Position numbers and translations under genes: made by a program
The notes under the pieces: model-generated
The model's input: the letters and a program-made list of their open reading frames with translations, nothing else
Told to the model about the DNA's origin: nothing
Databases searched by the model: none
Origin: Neorhizobium sp. SHOUNA12A
Lineage (GTDB): Bacteria > Pseudomonadota > Alphaproteobacteria > Rhizobiales > Rhizobiaceae
Length of the DNA: 64,000 nucleotides
Direction: 5' to 3'
Assembly (NCBI RefSeq): GCF_023006505.1
Contig: NZ_JALBGV010000026.1
Location: forward strand, 1-64,000
Shown: positions 7,738 to 17,094 of the stretch, in pieces
Layout: every line of letters begins with the position of its first letter
How positions within the stretch are numbered: position 1 is the stretch's first letter

Positions 7738-10258
7738 TGGTTGCGATAGGACTCTCAACAAGTGCGGCGACCGGTGCCGCAGCCTTGATGGCTCGATAGA
7801 TATTGGTGTTTCCTTCGGGGACCTTGATGGAAACGATCAGTGAAAACCGGACGCTTCTCTGATATCGACCACTCTGACGAATATCGCTCCACCACCCTTT
7901 TATCGGTGCGACAGAAATCCCCTGCCTGTCAGCCAAACGGTAAGCAGGTCCCCTCCATATATCCTGGATCAAGTTCCCTGCTGTGGCCAGACGTCTCCCC
8001 GTAATCCAGCCGTCATCAGCGCCGCTTGCTGTCTCGTCGTCTTCACCGAGCTGGTTGAGACGTAGCTGGGCTCGTGCGTCAGTCTCGCCAAACCGACGCA
8101 CATCGAATTTGAGACGGTGCGACTGATATCGGTCGTAACGGTTGCGGGCGATTGCATGAGGATCGGGTTCGACGAAGTACGATAAAGTGCATTTCATTTC
8201 CACTTCCGTCTGGTTAAGTCGGCGAAGGTCCGCAGTTGGCCAAGGCGGGATAAAGTATTTCATCTCCTTCAGTTTAACGTTGTTACCGTCTCCGAGTTCG
8301 TATGGCTGAAGCTCATCCTCGATGATCATAGTGGTTGCGTTTTCAGTGCTCGCAAACAGTCGCTGTTCGTTCGGTACACCCCATCCATATCGTCCGAGTA
8401 GTGCGCTCCAAGAGTCAGTCGTAGAGCCGGATTGCTCCAGTATCGTGCGCTGCCGCAGCATGGCAGGTGTCCATTCTGAGCTGTGCACGATCAGACCGCG
8501 GACGGTTTCGGGTCTAAGTTTCGGATAACGCGCCATAACCTTCGCCGCCAAGCCCGCCGCGGCAGCCGTTGCGGCGCTTGTTTGGCCTGTCATAGCCAGT
8601 GGATTCGAAGGTACCGACCGGGACGTCGTCAGAACAAGGTTCCGGGGCGACACCTTTGAAAAAACCCCACCAGCGTCAATCTCGAAATTTCCACCCTCCA
8701 TAACGATGTCCGGTTTCTTGACGACCCGAGTTTCCCACTCTTGTGAGGTTCTCGACGTCGGCGAAAGATCCCCAACGGGTGCGACCAGGGAAGCGCGTCC
8801 ATTTCCCATCATGGTCATGGCACCTACTGACAGGGCGTTGAGAGCTTGGGCAGGCGATTGCACGCCGTATTGTCGATTTCTTTCGATATAATCGGCGATT
8901 TGATATGGCTCATCTTCGGAATGGTCGACGTTGCCGACAGCCACGCAGAAGAGGCGTCCTCGCCTACCGTCCTTGTAAGCCAGCAGGTCTAGCGCAGCGG
9001 ATGTTGAAGATGGACGGCCGTCCGATGGCTCGTCAGGCGCGGTTTGAGCGAGACAGAAAACGCGAGGAGCCTTACTACCCTCAGCCAGAGCGACAGCTTT
9101 CTGGATCGCCTCATGTGCAGGAAGATCAATGCCACCGAGCGGTGCTGCAACTACAACAGACTCCAGCGACGTCTCTAAATTTATTTGAGATCTGCCATTA
9201 GGATCGATCTTGTCGAGGTCGCCGAAAAGTGCAACCCCCGCCATTTTCGTGCCATGGCCAGCATGGTCGGTGACGGACCAGTCGTCGCTGACGCTGTAGC
9301 ACCGAGCGCGGGGCAAAGAGCTTGATAAGAGAATGTTGCTAGAGTTCACGCCAGTGTCCAGGATAGTGACGCGTGGCGCTCCAGCTTTCGCCGGAACGAC
9401 CTTGGCAGCGAGTGCACCTGCTATCGACCGATCCCGGTTATGACTGACTTCCACATAGTCGGACAGAAATGATGAGGCACCTCGCAACTCGACGACAGCC
9501 CCGCTTATCCTTACTAGTTCTTGCATATCCTCTGGCGTTGCACGAATGTTACGGACGGCCGTTTCAACGAAGCGCGTGGCGCTATCCTCAATCTCGATCT
9601 CAAAATGCTCAGCAGTCTTGTGTAAGGCATCCTCATATTCGAGCCGGGTCCAAACCTCCCACTCCGTTTCGCCCCTCTTTCGCGGGAAACGCTCTGCACT
9701 GTCGGTCCAAAAGTCGCGTAGTGTTGCGGGCCGGATCGATGCTGCGCTCTCAAAGAGCTTGAAATTACGTGGTCTGTTGCCCGCACCGTCGTCGTCGAAC
9801 AAGTTTTCAAATTCGTCGTCGTCGTTCGACCAATTCTGATACTTCTCAATTGCTCCAAGTAGAGACTTGGCACTGCTGCGCGAGATAAAAAAGCTTGCGG
9901 TTTCTGATCGAATAGGTTCGTTTTCGGGAAACGAACCGGCTGATGATTGGAAATTAAGGAGCCTCAAGCCTCTGGTCGTGGAACGAGCGCCAGGACTTAC
10001 AAAGAGCGGCATCTCTGCCCGGCTGTCCATGGCAATGACCATGCCACGCTGTTTTTCGTCTATCTTCAGTCGAGCTTGCTCTCTCGTCAGCTCTGGAAGG
10101 CGCGAGACGGCTTGCTGAAGATCTCCGCGGAGTTTTTGTCCATGAGCCTGCCTGTCAGGCACTCGCTCAGGCTCCTTAGAACTCCCGCCTCCGTATGCTC
10201 GGAATTCTTCAGAAGCGACACCAAGATTTCGGAGATGTAAGTGGGGGTATAAGGCCAT
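7727..10258 (-). CDS. ietS: IetS-type subtilisin-like serine protease (anti-phage / plasmid stability)
   Basis: This is an intracellular S8 protease of about 843 residues. The catalytic triad is intact: Asp301 in ILDTGVN, His335 in DHAGHGTKMAG and Ser561 in MTGQTSAATAAAAG. The 290 residues before the Asp are a family-specific N-terminal region with an acidic stretch (NDDDEFENLFDDD), and about 230 residues follow the Ser domain. No signal peptide is seen. The start chosen is ATG at 10258; ATG at 10267 is equally possible. It follows the AAA+ ATPase gene by about 56 bases. This pair matches IetA/IetS, described on pTiC58 as an antitoxin-like ATPase and a toxic protease that stabilise the plasmid, and later counted as an anti-phage system (ietAS). 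Confidence 0.85.
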   Translation of the reverse strand: MALYPHLHLRNLGVASEEFRAYGGGSSKEPERVPDRQAHGQKLRGDLQQAVSRLPELTREQARLKIDEKQRGMVIAMDSRAEMPLFVSPGARSTTRGLRLLNFQSSAGSFPENEPIRSETASFFISRSSAKSLLGAIEKYQNWSNDDDEFENLFDDDGAGNRPRNFKLFESAASIRPATLRDFWTDSAERFPRKRGETEWEVWTRLEYEDALHKTAEHFEIEIEDSATRFVETAVRNIRATPEDMQELVRISGAVVELRGASSFLSDYVEVSHNRDRSIAGALAAKVVPAKAGAPRVTILDTGVNSSNILLSSSLPRARCYSVSDDWSVTDHAGHGTKMAGVALFGDLDKIDPNGRSQINLETSLESVVVAAPLGGIDLPAHEAIQKAVALAEGSKAPRVFCLAQTAPDEPSDGRPSSTSAALDLLAYKDGRRGRLFCVAVGNVDHSEDEPYQIADYIERNRQYGVQSPAQALNALSVGAMTMMGNGRASLVAPVGDLSPTSRTSQEWETRVVKKPDIVMEGGNFEIDAGGVFSKVSPRNLVLTTSRSVPSNPLAMTGQTSAATAAAAGLAAKVMARYPKLRPETVRGLIVHSSEWTPAMLRQRTILEQSGSTTDSWSALLGRYGWGVPNEQRLFASTENATTMIIEDELQPYELGDGNNVKLKEMKYFIPPWPTADLRRLNQTEVEMKCTLSYFVEPDPHAIARNRYDRYQSHRLKFDVRRFGETDARAQLRLNQLGEDDETASGADDGWITGRRLATAGNLIQDIWRGPAYRLADRQGISVAPIKGWWSDIRQSGRYQRSVRFSLIVSIKVPEGNTNIYRAIKAAAPVAALVESPIATITT

Positions 10259-10314
10259 GACAACCATCGATTCTCTATACAACAAAGAGATGCGACAGCA
10301 GTGTTCATGTCAAC

Positions 10315-11301
10315 TCAAAGTGCGTCGTTATGCAGAGCTTTCCGGTCGCGCAATGCTCGTTTCAAGATCTCAGAGTTCATGTCTCCGTTATGATCCAAAA
10401 CTGAGTCGCGCGCCGCGTCGTCTGCCACGGATACTAGGTCCGCTTGGCTCAATCCGATCATCTCACTTTCAAGCAGTTCCCACTCGACGACGGACAGGTC
10501 AAACTGACCTAAGTGGTTGGTGATTACCTGGCGTCCTTCATCAGGAGTGGGCTTCAAATAGGAGAAAGCTGCGTGGAAGCGCCTGAAGATGGCTGGGTCT
10601 AACAGTGTCCGATGATTGGTCGCGGCGATGATGACGCTTCCGGATTTATCGTCTTCCAGAAACTGGAGAAACGAGTTGAGCATACGCCTTGCTTCACCAA
10701 TATCATTGTCGGCATCTCGGCGAGAAGCGAGTGCGTCGACTTCATCGAAAAAGTAGACGCCTCGGGTGGTGCGCATGGCGTCGAATACCAAGCGCATCTT
10801 TGCGGCGGTCTCGCCCATGAATTTCGTGATGACACCGTCGAGAAGGATCGTGAACAACGGTAGGCCAAGATCCCCCGCTATCGCGGCAGCCGTCATACCT
10901 TTACCAGTGCCAGGCGGCCCTGAAAAAAGGAACTTACGACGGGGGGAAAGACCCTTTGCGTCAAGTAAGTGGCGAGCCTTGTGTTCTCGGACAACGCCGT
11001 GGATACGTCGGCCGAGATCAGCATTGAGAACGAGGTCCGAAAGCTTGGTCTCTGGATAGATAGCCCGTACCAAGCCAGCAAGTTCGCCCCGGGGGGATAT
11101 CATGGGAACCGGCTCTAAACGCCGCTTTTCAAGGCTATCGCGGCGAATGTTCTCGACCATCCCCCGGATCTCGCCAGCAACTTTTATTTTTCCAGATTTA
11201 CCTGCGTCATCTGCAATGTTCTCTGCTATCGCCAGAAACCGCTCGCTGTCTCCTGCGATGTGACTCTGTATCATTTCGATCACATGCTTTGCAGCGGTCA
11301 T
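10315..11301 (-). CDS. ietA: IetA-type AAA+ ATPase
   Basis: This is a 328-residue protein with one central AAA+ module: Walker A GPPGTGKG (128-135), Walker B YFFDEVDA (183-190), sensor-1 region IIAATNHRTLLD and arginine-finger region AIFRRF. The N-terminal 100 residues are helical, as in proteasome- or spastin-like small AAA proteins. It overlaps the upstream HTH gene by four bases (ATGA) and precedes ietS on the same strand. In the pTiC58 system the ATPase neutralises or controls the IetS protease. It probably remodels or delivers IetS substrates, but the mechanism cannot be read from sequence. Confidence 0.85.
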   Translation of the reverse strand: MTAAKHVIEMIQSHIAGDSERFLAIAENIADDAGKSGKIKVAGEIRGMVENIRRDSLEKRRLEPVPMISPRGELAGLVRAIYPETKLSDLVLNADLGRRIHGVVREHKARHLLDAKGLSPRRKFLFSGPPGTGKGMTAAAIAGDLGLPLFTILLDGVITKFMGETAAKMRLVFDAMRTTRGVYFFDEVDALASRRDADNDIGEARRMLNSFLQFLEDDKSGSVIIAATNHRTLLDPAIFRRFHAAFSYLKPTPDEGRQVITNHLGQFDLSVVEWELLESEMIGLSQADLVSVADDAARDSVLDHNGDMNSEILKRALRDRKALHNDAL

Positions 11302-11636
11302 GGTTTTCTCCTAGCGGCTTTCACCTGCACCCCATCTAAGGCAAATTCAAGTGCCGCTTTGATCTGCGTCGCCGAGTTCAAGAAATCTTGCAATAAACGC
11401 AACGCTACATCATGGTCGCCTTGTACGCGCTCAGGCGTTGGTTTCCGAATAAATGAGTACGCCGCTCTCATCATTACTGGTGAGAACGCACCGGCACGCA
11501 TTGAGCGGCTCAGTGAAGACGGATGTACCCCCATCATCTTCGCTGCCTCAGCGGCTGAAATGTTGAGTTCGTTTCGTCGCTGTTCGATGGCCTCACACAG
11601 TGAGGCCACTGGCAATCTTTTTGGTCTACCTCTCAT
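11298..11636 (-). CDS. Small HTH protein, first gene of the ietAS operon
   Basis: This 112-residue protein has a helix-turn-helix-like segment, ISAAEAAKMMGVHPSSLSRSM (residues about 25-45), as in Xre/MerR-like DNA-binding proteins, and a basic start (MRGRPKRLP, an AT-hook-like GRPKR). Its stop overlaps the ietA start, so it is co-transcribed. The most likely role is autoregulator of the three-gene operon. A 9-bp tandem repeat abutting its start codon could be its operator. No ribosome site is visible before the ATG. Confidence 0.7.
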   Translation of the reverse strand: MRGRPKRLPVASLCEAIEQRRNELNISAAEAAKMMGVHPSSLSRSMRAGAFSPVMMRAAYSFIRKPTPERVQGDHDVALRLLQDFLNSATQIKAALEFALDGVQVKAARRKP

Positions 11637-11654
11637 ATTGCATAAATTGCATAA
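11637..11654. repeat. 9-bp tandem repeat at the start of the HTH-ietA-ietS operon
   Basis: ATTGCATAA occurs twice in direct succession, directly before the ATG of the HTH gene (minus strand). It occupies the place where a ribosome site would be. This fits an operator for the HTH protein, or a leaderless message. AT-rich sequence continues to about 11670. Confidence 0.4.
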
Positions 11655-12437
11655 ATTAGAAAAAATGCAACTGGTTTTGTGAGGCGGTGGCCGGATCTTC
11701 AGGGGTCCTAGCGGCTGCCGCCTGTGGGCTACGAAAAGGGAAATCTATCAGCCGCTTCGCCCATCTAACCAACAGTACAGCGGTTCGTATCCTTTCAAGG
11801 CGCACAACAACTTCTGCCGCTCCCGTAGCATAAGATGGTTTTCGAGTTCTACGGTAATAAATGAAGCGGCTATTTTCATGGAGGTGCCTCAATGCCGTTT
11901 AGCGACCCCTCAGCCGCTTTGGAAGCCTGAAAACCTGCCTTGCGCCATCAATGCGGCGGGCGCTTCGCTTTGGTCATGAGAAGTTGGCAAATATCGTTTT
12001 GCCATGGACGAGCAGGCATTCAAACTCTGGGGGCTTGTCAAAGTGGCTAGGTAAAATTCGAGGACATTTCAGGTCATATCCACCCGGCCGACAGCAGATA
12101 AGTTGTCTATCAGACGGCCTGAGAGCATGCTGATTTCGACGCTGGGACGTCAAGGCGATGCCGAAGCCATGCGACAAAGCAGAGGCCATCAGAAAGCCCA
12201 GGGCGCAGTTTGCACCGCCACCCTGTGACCTTCTACGTGCGACCCACATCCCATGCTTCAGCCAGCGGAAGCTGCATAATTGTTGATCGCTACCGTCCAG
12301 GCGTTGGGTCCGGAGACAATGGGTACACCGGCAAGTGATCCCGCCAAGCCAATTATTTTCGCATGCTGAAACCTTTGAGAACGGTGCGCTCGGCTCTCTT
12401 CCGTCCCTGATAGCTGACGCATATCGGGAGAAGAATT
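11655..12437. other. Intergenic stretch, no convincing gene
   Basis: Only short, non-homologous frames are seen. The end nearest 12437 carries the ribosome site of the aldolase gene (GGGAGAAG at about 12427-12434). No IS end or RNA gene was recognised. It separates the defence island from the catabolic cluster. Confidence 0.45.
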
Positions 12438-13223
12438 ATGACCAGACCTCGCCATTCATACCGCCAGTTTGCGTCTCGCCTAAGAGGTAAAGAGCCGCTT
12501 ACCGGCACTTTCATCAAAACGCCGACAGGGCATGCGACTGAGATCCTTGGCCTTCTCGGGTTTGATTTCGTAGTTTTCGATATGGAACACGCGGGGATCG
12601 GCGTCGGGGCTCTCGACCAGATGCTCGTTTCGGCGCGCGCGGCGGAGGTGGCCTCGATTGTCCGCATTGCCGAGGCTAGCTCGTCAAAAATTTTGACGGC
12701 GCTTGACCTCGGCGCGAATGGCATTCTTGTGCCTCATATCCGCACGGCCGAAGAGGCTTCAAGGATCGTCGCCGCATGCCGCTACACGGGTGGAGTACGC
12801 GGTTTTGCCAACACGACGAGGGCGGGCGACTACGGCTTGGTGGGCTACGAAGCTCATATGAGCCAACAGGATAACGAGGTCGTCTGTCTTGCGATGATCG
12901 AAGACTTGGAGGCCATCGGGGTCATCGATGACATCGTTTCTGTTCACGGGCTTGACGGCATTTTCATCGGACGCGGAGATCTCACTGCTGCGCTCGGCGG
13001 GAAGGCTATCGACGATCCCACTACAACAGATGTGGTGATCACCATCGCCCATGCGGCCAAGCGACGGGGTATGCCCGTCATCACGATTTGCCTGGACGGA
13101 GCCGACGCGGGGTCCATGACCGACCTCGGCGTAACCGCAGTCATGATCAGCTCGGATCAGGGCTTCCTGATCAAAGGCGCACGCGCCGCCCTCGATTCAC
13201 TTGATGCTTTCATGAAAGGATAG
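12438..13223 (+). CDS. HpcH/HpaI-family aldolase
   Basis: This 261-residue TIM-barrel enzyme belongs to the class II pyruvate aldolase family (HpcH/HpaI, 2-dehydro-3-deoxyglucarate aldolase). Seen: GTFIKTPTG near the start, the base-containing block FDMEHAGIG (His51), VRIAE near residue 77, NGILVPHIRTAEEA and GLDGIFIGRGDLTAALG near the C-terminus. These enzymes cleave 4-hydroxy-2-oxo acids to pyruvate (or oxaloacetate) plus an aldehyde. The length is normal for the family. A good ribosome site precedes the ATG. The SnoaL-like gene follows after 3 bases, so the two form an operon. The aldehyde product would fit the aldehyde and alcohol dehydrogenases further along the cluster. Confidence 0.85.
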   Translation: MTRPRHSYRQFASRLRGKEPLTGTFIKTPTGHATEILGLLGFDFVVFDMEHAGIGVGALDQMLVSARAAEVASIVRIAEASSSKILTALDLGANGILVPHIRTAEEASRIVAACRYTGGVRGFANTTRAGDYGLVGYEAHMSQQDNEVVCLAMIEDLEAIGVIDDIVSVHGLDGIFIGRGDLTAALGGKAIDDPTTTDVVITIAHAAKRRGMPVITICLDGADAGSMTDLGVTAVMISSDQGFLIKGARAALDSLDAFMKG

Positions 13224-13226
13224 CCG

Positions 13227-13688
13227 ATGTACATCGATACAGACCGGATCAACCTGACCCAGCAGTTGCACTGCTTGCTGGTGGATTACTGGCACGATGT
13301 CGATACCAACTGGGGAGAAAACGCTCCCGACTATTACACCCAGGAAGGCCTTTTCGAGGGGCCGGCCGCATCGTATGTCGGCCGTGATAAAATTCGGGCT
13401 TTCTACGCCTGGAGGAAGACTCGCGGCGCCCGAACCGTCGTGCACTCCGTACAAAATTTCCAAGCTTTTTTTGATGGCGGCCCCGACAAGGCGAATTGCC
13501 ACTGGATCCTCATGCTCTACGCAGCCGATGGAAAGCCGGTGCTGCCGACGCACCCGCCCATTCAAATCGCCTATATGACCGACCAGCTGGTGAAGACGGA
13601 AGAGGGCTGGAAAGTCACCTATCGGAAGTTCGACATATGGTTTGAAGGCGGCACGCCTGCGACCAATCCGGTTCTCGACGACAAGTGA
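13227..13688 (+). CDS. SnoaL/NTF2-like protein
   Basis: This 153-residue cone-shaped NTF2-fold protein shows the typical N-terminal helix (LTQQLHCLLVDYWHDVD), the strand pair YYTQEGLFEGPAASYVGRDKIRAFYAW, and C-terminal strands ending in GWKVTYRKFDIWFEG. Members include dehydratases, isomerases and ring hydroxylase small-subunit-like proteins; the substrate cannot be told. It lies 3 bases behind the aldolase gene and is surely co-transcribed. It converges with the IclR regulator, 9 bases away. Confidence 0.7.
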   Translation: MYIDTDRINLTQQLHCLLVDYWHDVDTNWGENAPDYYTQEGLFEGPAASYVGRDKIRAFYAWRKTRGARTVVHSVQNFQAFFDGGPDKANCHWILMLYAADGKPVLPTHPPIQIAYMTDQLVKTEEGWKVTYRKFDIWFEGGTPATNPVLDDK

Positions 13689-13697
13689 CGCTTTCCT

Positions 13698-14636
13698 CTA
13701 CAGAGTGACTGCGTATTCCCGGCGTACCGAGGCGTCCAGGCGCGGGCGGTGGCTGATGAATTCAAGCGCATGTTCGATATTGAGCCGCGTTTCCATCAGA
13801 GGGTCAAGGATAGATCGCTTGACCTCTCTTTTGGACACCGACGCGGTGAAAAAACTGACGGACATTACCGCCGCAACCCCACCGTCTTCCAGAATAGGCA
13901 CACCGAACGTCGTCATCCGTGCCGGCTCCGTACGCGGATCCCGAACCGCGTATCCGAGCGCTCGAACCCGCTCGAGATGCTTGCGGAAAACTGTTTCCTC
14001 GGTTGGACCAAATGCGTCTCCCAGCCGGCTGCGCATGAGCTCGATGTGACCCTCGCGTTCATCGTCGCCGCAGAAGGCCATATAGGCCCGGCCCATCGCC
14101 GATTTAAACAGGTCCGGCCGCATGCCCAAAACCGTGTTGGTGTGAACAACCGGGCTGATCGTTCCGGTCCAGTATAGGATTTCGATCGCGTCGCCATCGA
14201 TCATTCCAAGTCCTATGGGCCATTTGATCTGCCTTGTCAGTCCGATCGACAGAGGCCGGGCGATCTCGATAACCCGCGATATGCCGCTGTAACCGGCGGA
14301 TAGGTCGGCGACGTTTTGGGTGACGCGGTATCCACCGCACATGTTGTCGCGCACGACGTAACCTTCATGCATGAGGGTCTCAAGCAGCCGGACGATCGTC
14401 GGCCTCGGTATTCCCGTCTCCCCATGAATTGCGTTCACAGTGGCAATCGACCTGGAATTCACGACCTTGAGAACATGCAGAGCGCGGCAGACCGCATTGA
14501 CCGGCGGATATGATCGATCGAGCGGATTAGTATGACCGCGTCTCGAATTCGTTCGGCAATGTGTGACAGTCGATGAACTGCGGGAAATGATGTCGGCAAG
14601 CTCTTCTATCTCGGCATGGGTGGCAATGACATCCAT
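13698..14636 (-). CDS. IclR-family transcriptional regulator
   Basis: This is a 312-residue regulator. A winged HTH occupies about residues 50-115 (AVCRALHVLKVVN, then TGIPRPTIVRLLETLMHEGYV), followed by the effector-binding IclR domain (GRAYMAFCGDDER, RALGYAVRDPRTEPA). It carries an unusual N-terminal extension of about 45 residues with no clear motif. It lies between the aldolase operon and the divergent cupin gene and is the obvious candidate regulator of this catabolic cluster. IclR proteins near aromatic or keto-acid pathways often respond to the substrate. Confidence 0.85.
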   Translation of the reverse strand: MDVIATHAEIEELADIISRSSSTVTHCRTNSRRGHTNPLDRSYPPVNAVCRALHVLKVVNSRSIATVNAIHGETGIPRPTIVRLLETLMHEGYVVRDNMCGGYRVTQNVADLSAGYSGISRVIEIARPLSIGLTRQIKWPIGLGMIDGDAIEILYWTGTISPVVHTNTVLGMRPDLFKSAMGRAYMAFCGDDEREGHIELMRSRLGDAFGPTEETVFRKHLERVRALGYAVRDPRTEPARMTTFGVPILEDGGVAAVMSVSFFTASVSKREVKRSILDPLMETRLNIEHALEFISHRPRLDASVRREYAVTL

Positions 14637-14876
14637 AGTTTTTCCTCCCCGCAGCTATTCCCGTCGCGCCTCAAATGCGGGATTGAAGCGATCCTCTTGG
14701 CGATCTTACAACTCTGTCCCATCCAAAGAGAAATGAGAAGAGCCCCGGCTGGATCAATTTCGATAGCAGAAATCCGGCGGGAAGCGGGTGTCTCCAGGAT
14801 TGCCGCCCCATCATGATCGACAATGGTGAAGACTACCAGAAACCAATGTTTGCCAAGAGCATGGAGAAAAACCGAA

Positions 14877-15806
14877 ATGACCGGTATCTCACGAAGAGCA
14901 GCCTCAAAGTTTGTGTTCCCGAACGAAGCGCCGCAGGTTGTCAGCGAAGACGGACGAGCCAGAACCTGGATTGTTCGCGGTGGAAATTTCGCCATCTGCG
15001 TTTCGGAAGTAGGGGAAGGCGCGGCACTGCCGCGAAGTGACAATCCCGAGGAGTACATGGTCATCCTCCCGCCTCAATCGGCATCGGTCACCATCGTGGC
15101 CGGTGGCGAAGCGATCAAGGCCGAACCGGATTCCTTGACCATCGTGCCACCGGGCGCAAGCCAGATCACTGCCCGCAGTTCAGGCAAAATCGTCCGGATT
15201 TTCTCCAAGGCCGCGACGGACATCATGGCGCTGGCGGCAAACGGCAGTGTCTATGCCGATGGAGCGCCGGAGCTGGCGCCTGTCGATCTCTGGCCGGAAC
15301 CGAACGGTGGTTACAGGCTCCGGCATTATCCTCTGGCCCAACACCTCGATCCGAACGGCGACCGGATCCAGCCGCGATGCTTCCGGTCCACTAACATGAT
15401 GGTTAACCTGTTCGGCAGCTTCTTCACACGCCGGGAAACGAATTCGCTCAGCCCGCATTGGCACGATGATTTCGAGCAGGCCTCGCTCTGCCTTGACGGC
15501 CGCTGGGTCCACCACATCCGATACAACTGGGGTGCAGATCTTGCGGGCTGGATACCTGACGATCATTCGGAGATCGATACTCCCTCGGTCATCATCATCC
15601 CGGCATGGGCTATCCATACCAGCCGTGATGTCGGGGAAGATGGGCCGGAAAGCTCGCTTTTCGACATCTTTTGCCCGCCTCGAATGGATTTTGCCTCAAA
15701 ACCGGGTTTTGTTCTGAACGAGGCCGATTATCCGCTTCCCGTGCTGGAAAGCGAGCAGCGCACCAAGACGGGTGGTACGCTGCTCGGTTGGCAGAAGGCA
15801 AATTAG
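14877..15806 (+). CDS. Cupin-like protein of unknown function
   Basis: This 309-residue bicupin-like protein has an N-terminal beta-rich domain (EEYMVILPPQSASVTIVAGG) and a C-terminal domain with a possible metal site (LSPHWHDDFEQASLCLDG and, later, PAWAIHTSR), giving the H-x-H...E...H pattern of cupins. The frame is open from 14823, but the ATG at 14877 is preferred. The gene is divergent from the IclR regulator and convergent with the DUF849 gene. A role in handling a carboxylate or its ring-cleavage product would fit, but I cannot name a reaction. Confidence 0.6.
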   Translation: MTGISRRAASKFVFPNEAPQVVSEDGRARTWIVRGGNFAICVSEVGEGAALPRSDNPEEYMVILPPQSASVTIVAGGEAIKAEPDSLTIVPPGASQITARSSGKIVRIFSKAATDIMALAANGSVYADGAPELAPVDLWPEPNGGYRLRHYPLAQHLDPNGDRIQPRCFRSTNMMVNLFGSFFTRRETNSLSPHWHDDFEQASLCLDGRWVHHIRYNWGADLAGWIPDDHSEIDTPSVIIIPAWAIHTSRDVGEDGPESSLFDIFCPPRMDFASKPGFVLNEADYPLPVLESEQRTKTGGTLLGWQKAN

Positions 15807-15825
15807 TCGGCCAGCGACCGATGGT

Positions 15826-16758
15826 TTAGAAGCTGACGCGATCGGCACCCTTGAGGGCGAGTATTTCGCGCGCTTCATCGGGGGATGCCACTTCGAAACC
15901 GATCGATTCCACCAACTGCCGGGCAAGGCGGACCTGCTCGGCATTCGACCTCGCCAACCGGCCCGGCCCGATCCAAAGCGAGTCTTCCAGTCCGACCCTG
16001 AGATTGCCTCCCAAGAGGATGGACTGGAGGGCGATCGCCATCTGGTGGCGGCCGGCGCCCAGCACGGACCAGCGATAGCTGTCGCCGAACAGCCTGTCGG
16101 CAGTCCGCTTCATATGCATCACGTCCTCCGGATGCGCTCCAATTCCCCCAAGCAGGCCGAAAACGCTCTGGATAAAGAACGGTGGCTTTACCAGGCCGCG
16201 ATCGACGAAATGTGCGCAGGTATAGAGATGCCCGATATCGTAACATTCGATCTCGAACCGCGTGCCGTTCTCAGCGCATGTTGTGAGTATTCTTTCTATA
16301 TCCGCGAAGGTGTTCTTGAAAACGCGGTCGCGTGATCCTTCCAGATAAGGTCTTTCCCAGTCATGCGCCAACGCGTTGAAGCGCGCCAGCATTGGATAAA
16401 GTCCGAAGTTCATCGAGCCCATATTCAAGGAGGCGACTTCCGGCTTGAAGGTCGCGACCGGTAGCAGGCGTTGCTCGATCGTCATCGTCGAGGACCCGCC
16501 GGTGGTGATGTTGAGCACGGCACCCGACCTTTGCTTGATGACCGGAAGAATTTGAGAAAACAGTTCCGCCGATTGATCCGGCTCGCCGGTTGCCGGATTT
16601 CTGGCATGAAGGTGGATGATTGCCGCTCCCGCATCGGCGGCCTCGATGGCGGCGTCGGCTATCTCCTGGGGAGTAACCGGCAGATGGGGTGACATCGACG
16701 GTGTGTGGATTGAGCCGGTGACGGCGCAGGTAATGATGACCTTGCGTTGTTTGTTCAT
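15826..16758 (-). CDS. BKACE / DUF849 beta-keto acid cleavage enzyme
   Basis: This 310-residue TIM-barrel enzyme belongs to the DUF849 (BKACE, 3-keto-5-aminohexanoate cleavage) family. Seen: KVIITCAVTGSIHTPSMSPH at the start, the Zn-ligand block AAIIHLHARNP (HxH), NITTGGS, EIECYDIGHL and GLEDSLWIGPG. These Zn enzymes condense a beta-keto acid with acetyl-CoA and split it into acetoacetate and a CoA ester. The frame is open to 17043, but family length and similarity begin at the ATG at 16758. About 335 non-coding bases upstream hold the divergent promoters for this gene and the SDR. Confidence 0.85.
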   Translation of the reverse strand: MNKQRKVIITCAVTGSIHTPSMSPHLPVTPQEIADAAIEAADAGAAIIHLHARNPATGEPDQSAELFSQILPVIKQRSGAVLNITTGGSSTMTIEQRLLPVATFKPEVASLNMGSMNFGLYPMLARFNALAHDWERPYLEGSRDRVFKNTFADIERILTTCAENGTRFEIECYDIGHLYTCAHFVDRGLVKPPFFIQSVFGLLGGIGAHPEDVMHMKRTADRLFGDSYRWSVLGAGRHQMAIALQSILLGGNLRVGLEDSLWIGPGRLARSNAEQVRLARQLVESIGFEVASPDEAREILALKGADRVSF

Positions 16759-17094
16759 TCGACAGCCTCTGGAATCACGTTCCGCATCAAGTATCTTGGC
16801 GCAACGAGATGAGAGGCCAAACGCTTGATCGTTTCGCGCGCTAACCATATGAATTTCGGGTGCCGAAACAGGCTCGATATCTTGTCGAGCGAAGCTCCAC
16901 GCCGTTGCGGATGGGGTCAAGCAGCTCACGTTAGAGCTTCCCGGAGTGTCTTTCGAACAGTAGCTTAATTTCGAAGGCCGAAATCCAATAAGTGGCGGAT
17001 TGGTGAATTTCGGACAACGGCTACGATTGTCATGACAAATCATCGGTAGGGCGCTTTTTGCGACCTCACCTTATCAATTGAGACAAGAGGCTCC

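Noticed and set aside
11656..11892. 78-codon frame on the minus strand upstream of the HTH gene
   Set aside because: Basic, repeat-poor sequence with no domain, no ribosome site and a composition expected of non-coding DNA; it would overlap the promoter of the HTH-ietA-ietS operon.
16759..17043. N-terminal extension of the DUF849 enzyme by 95 residues
   Set aside because: The family starts at MNKQRKVIITCAVTG; the upstream frame is Cys/Ser-rich and unlike any domain, so it is intergenic.
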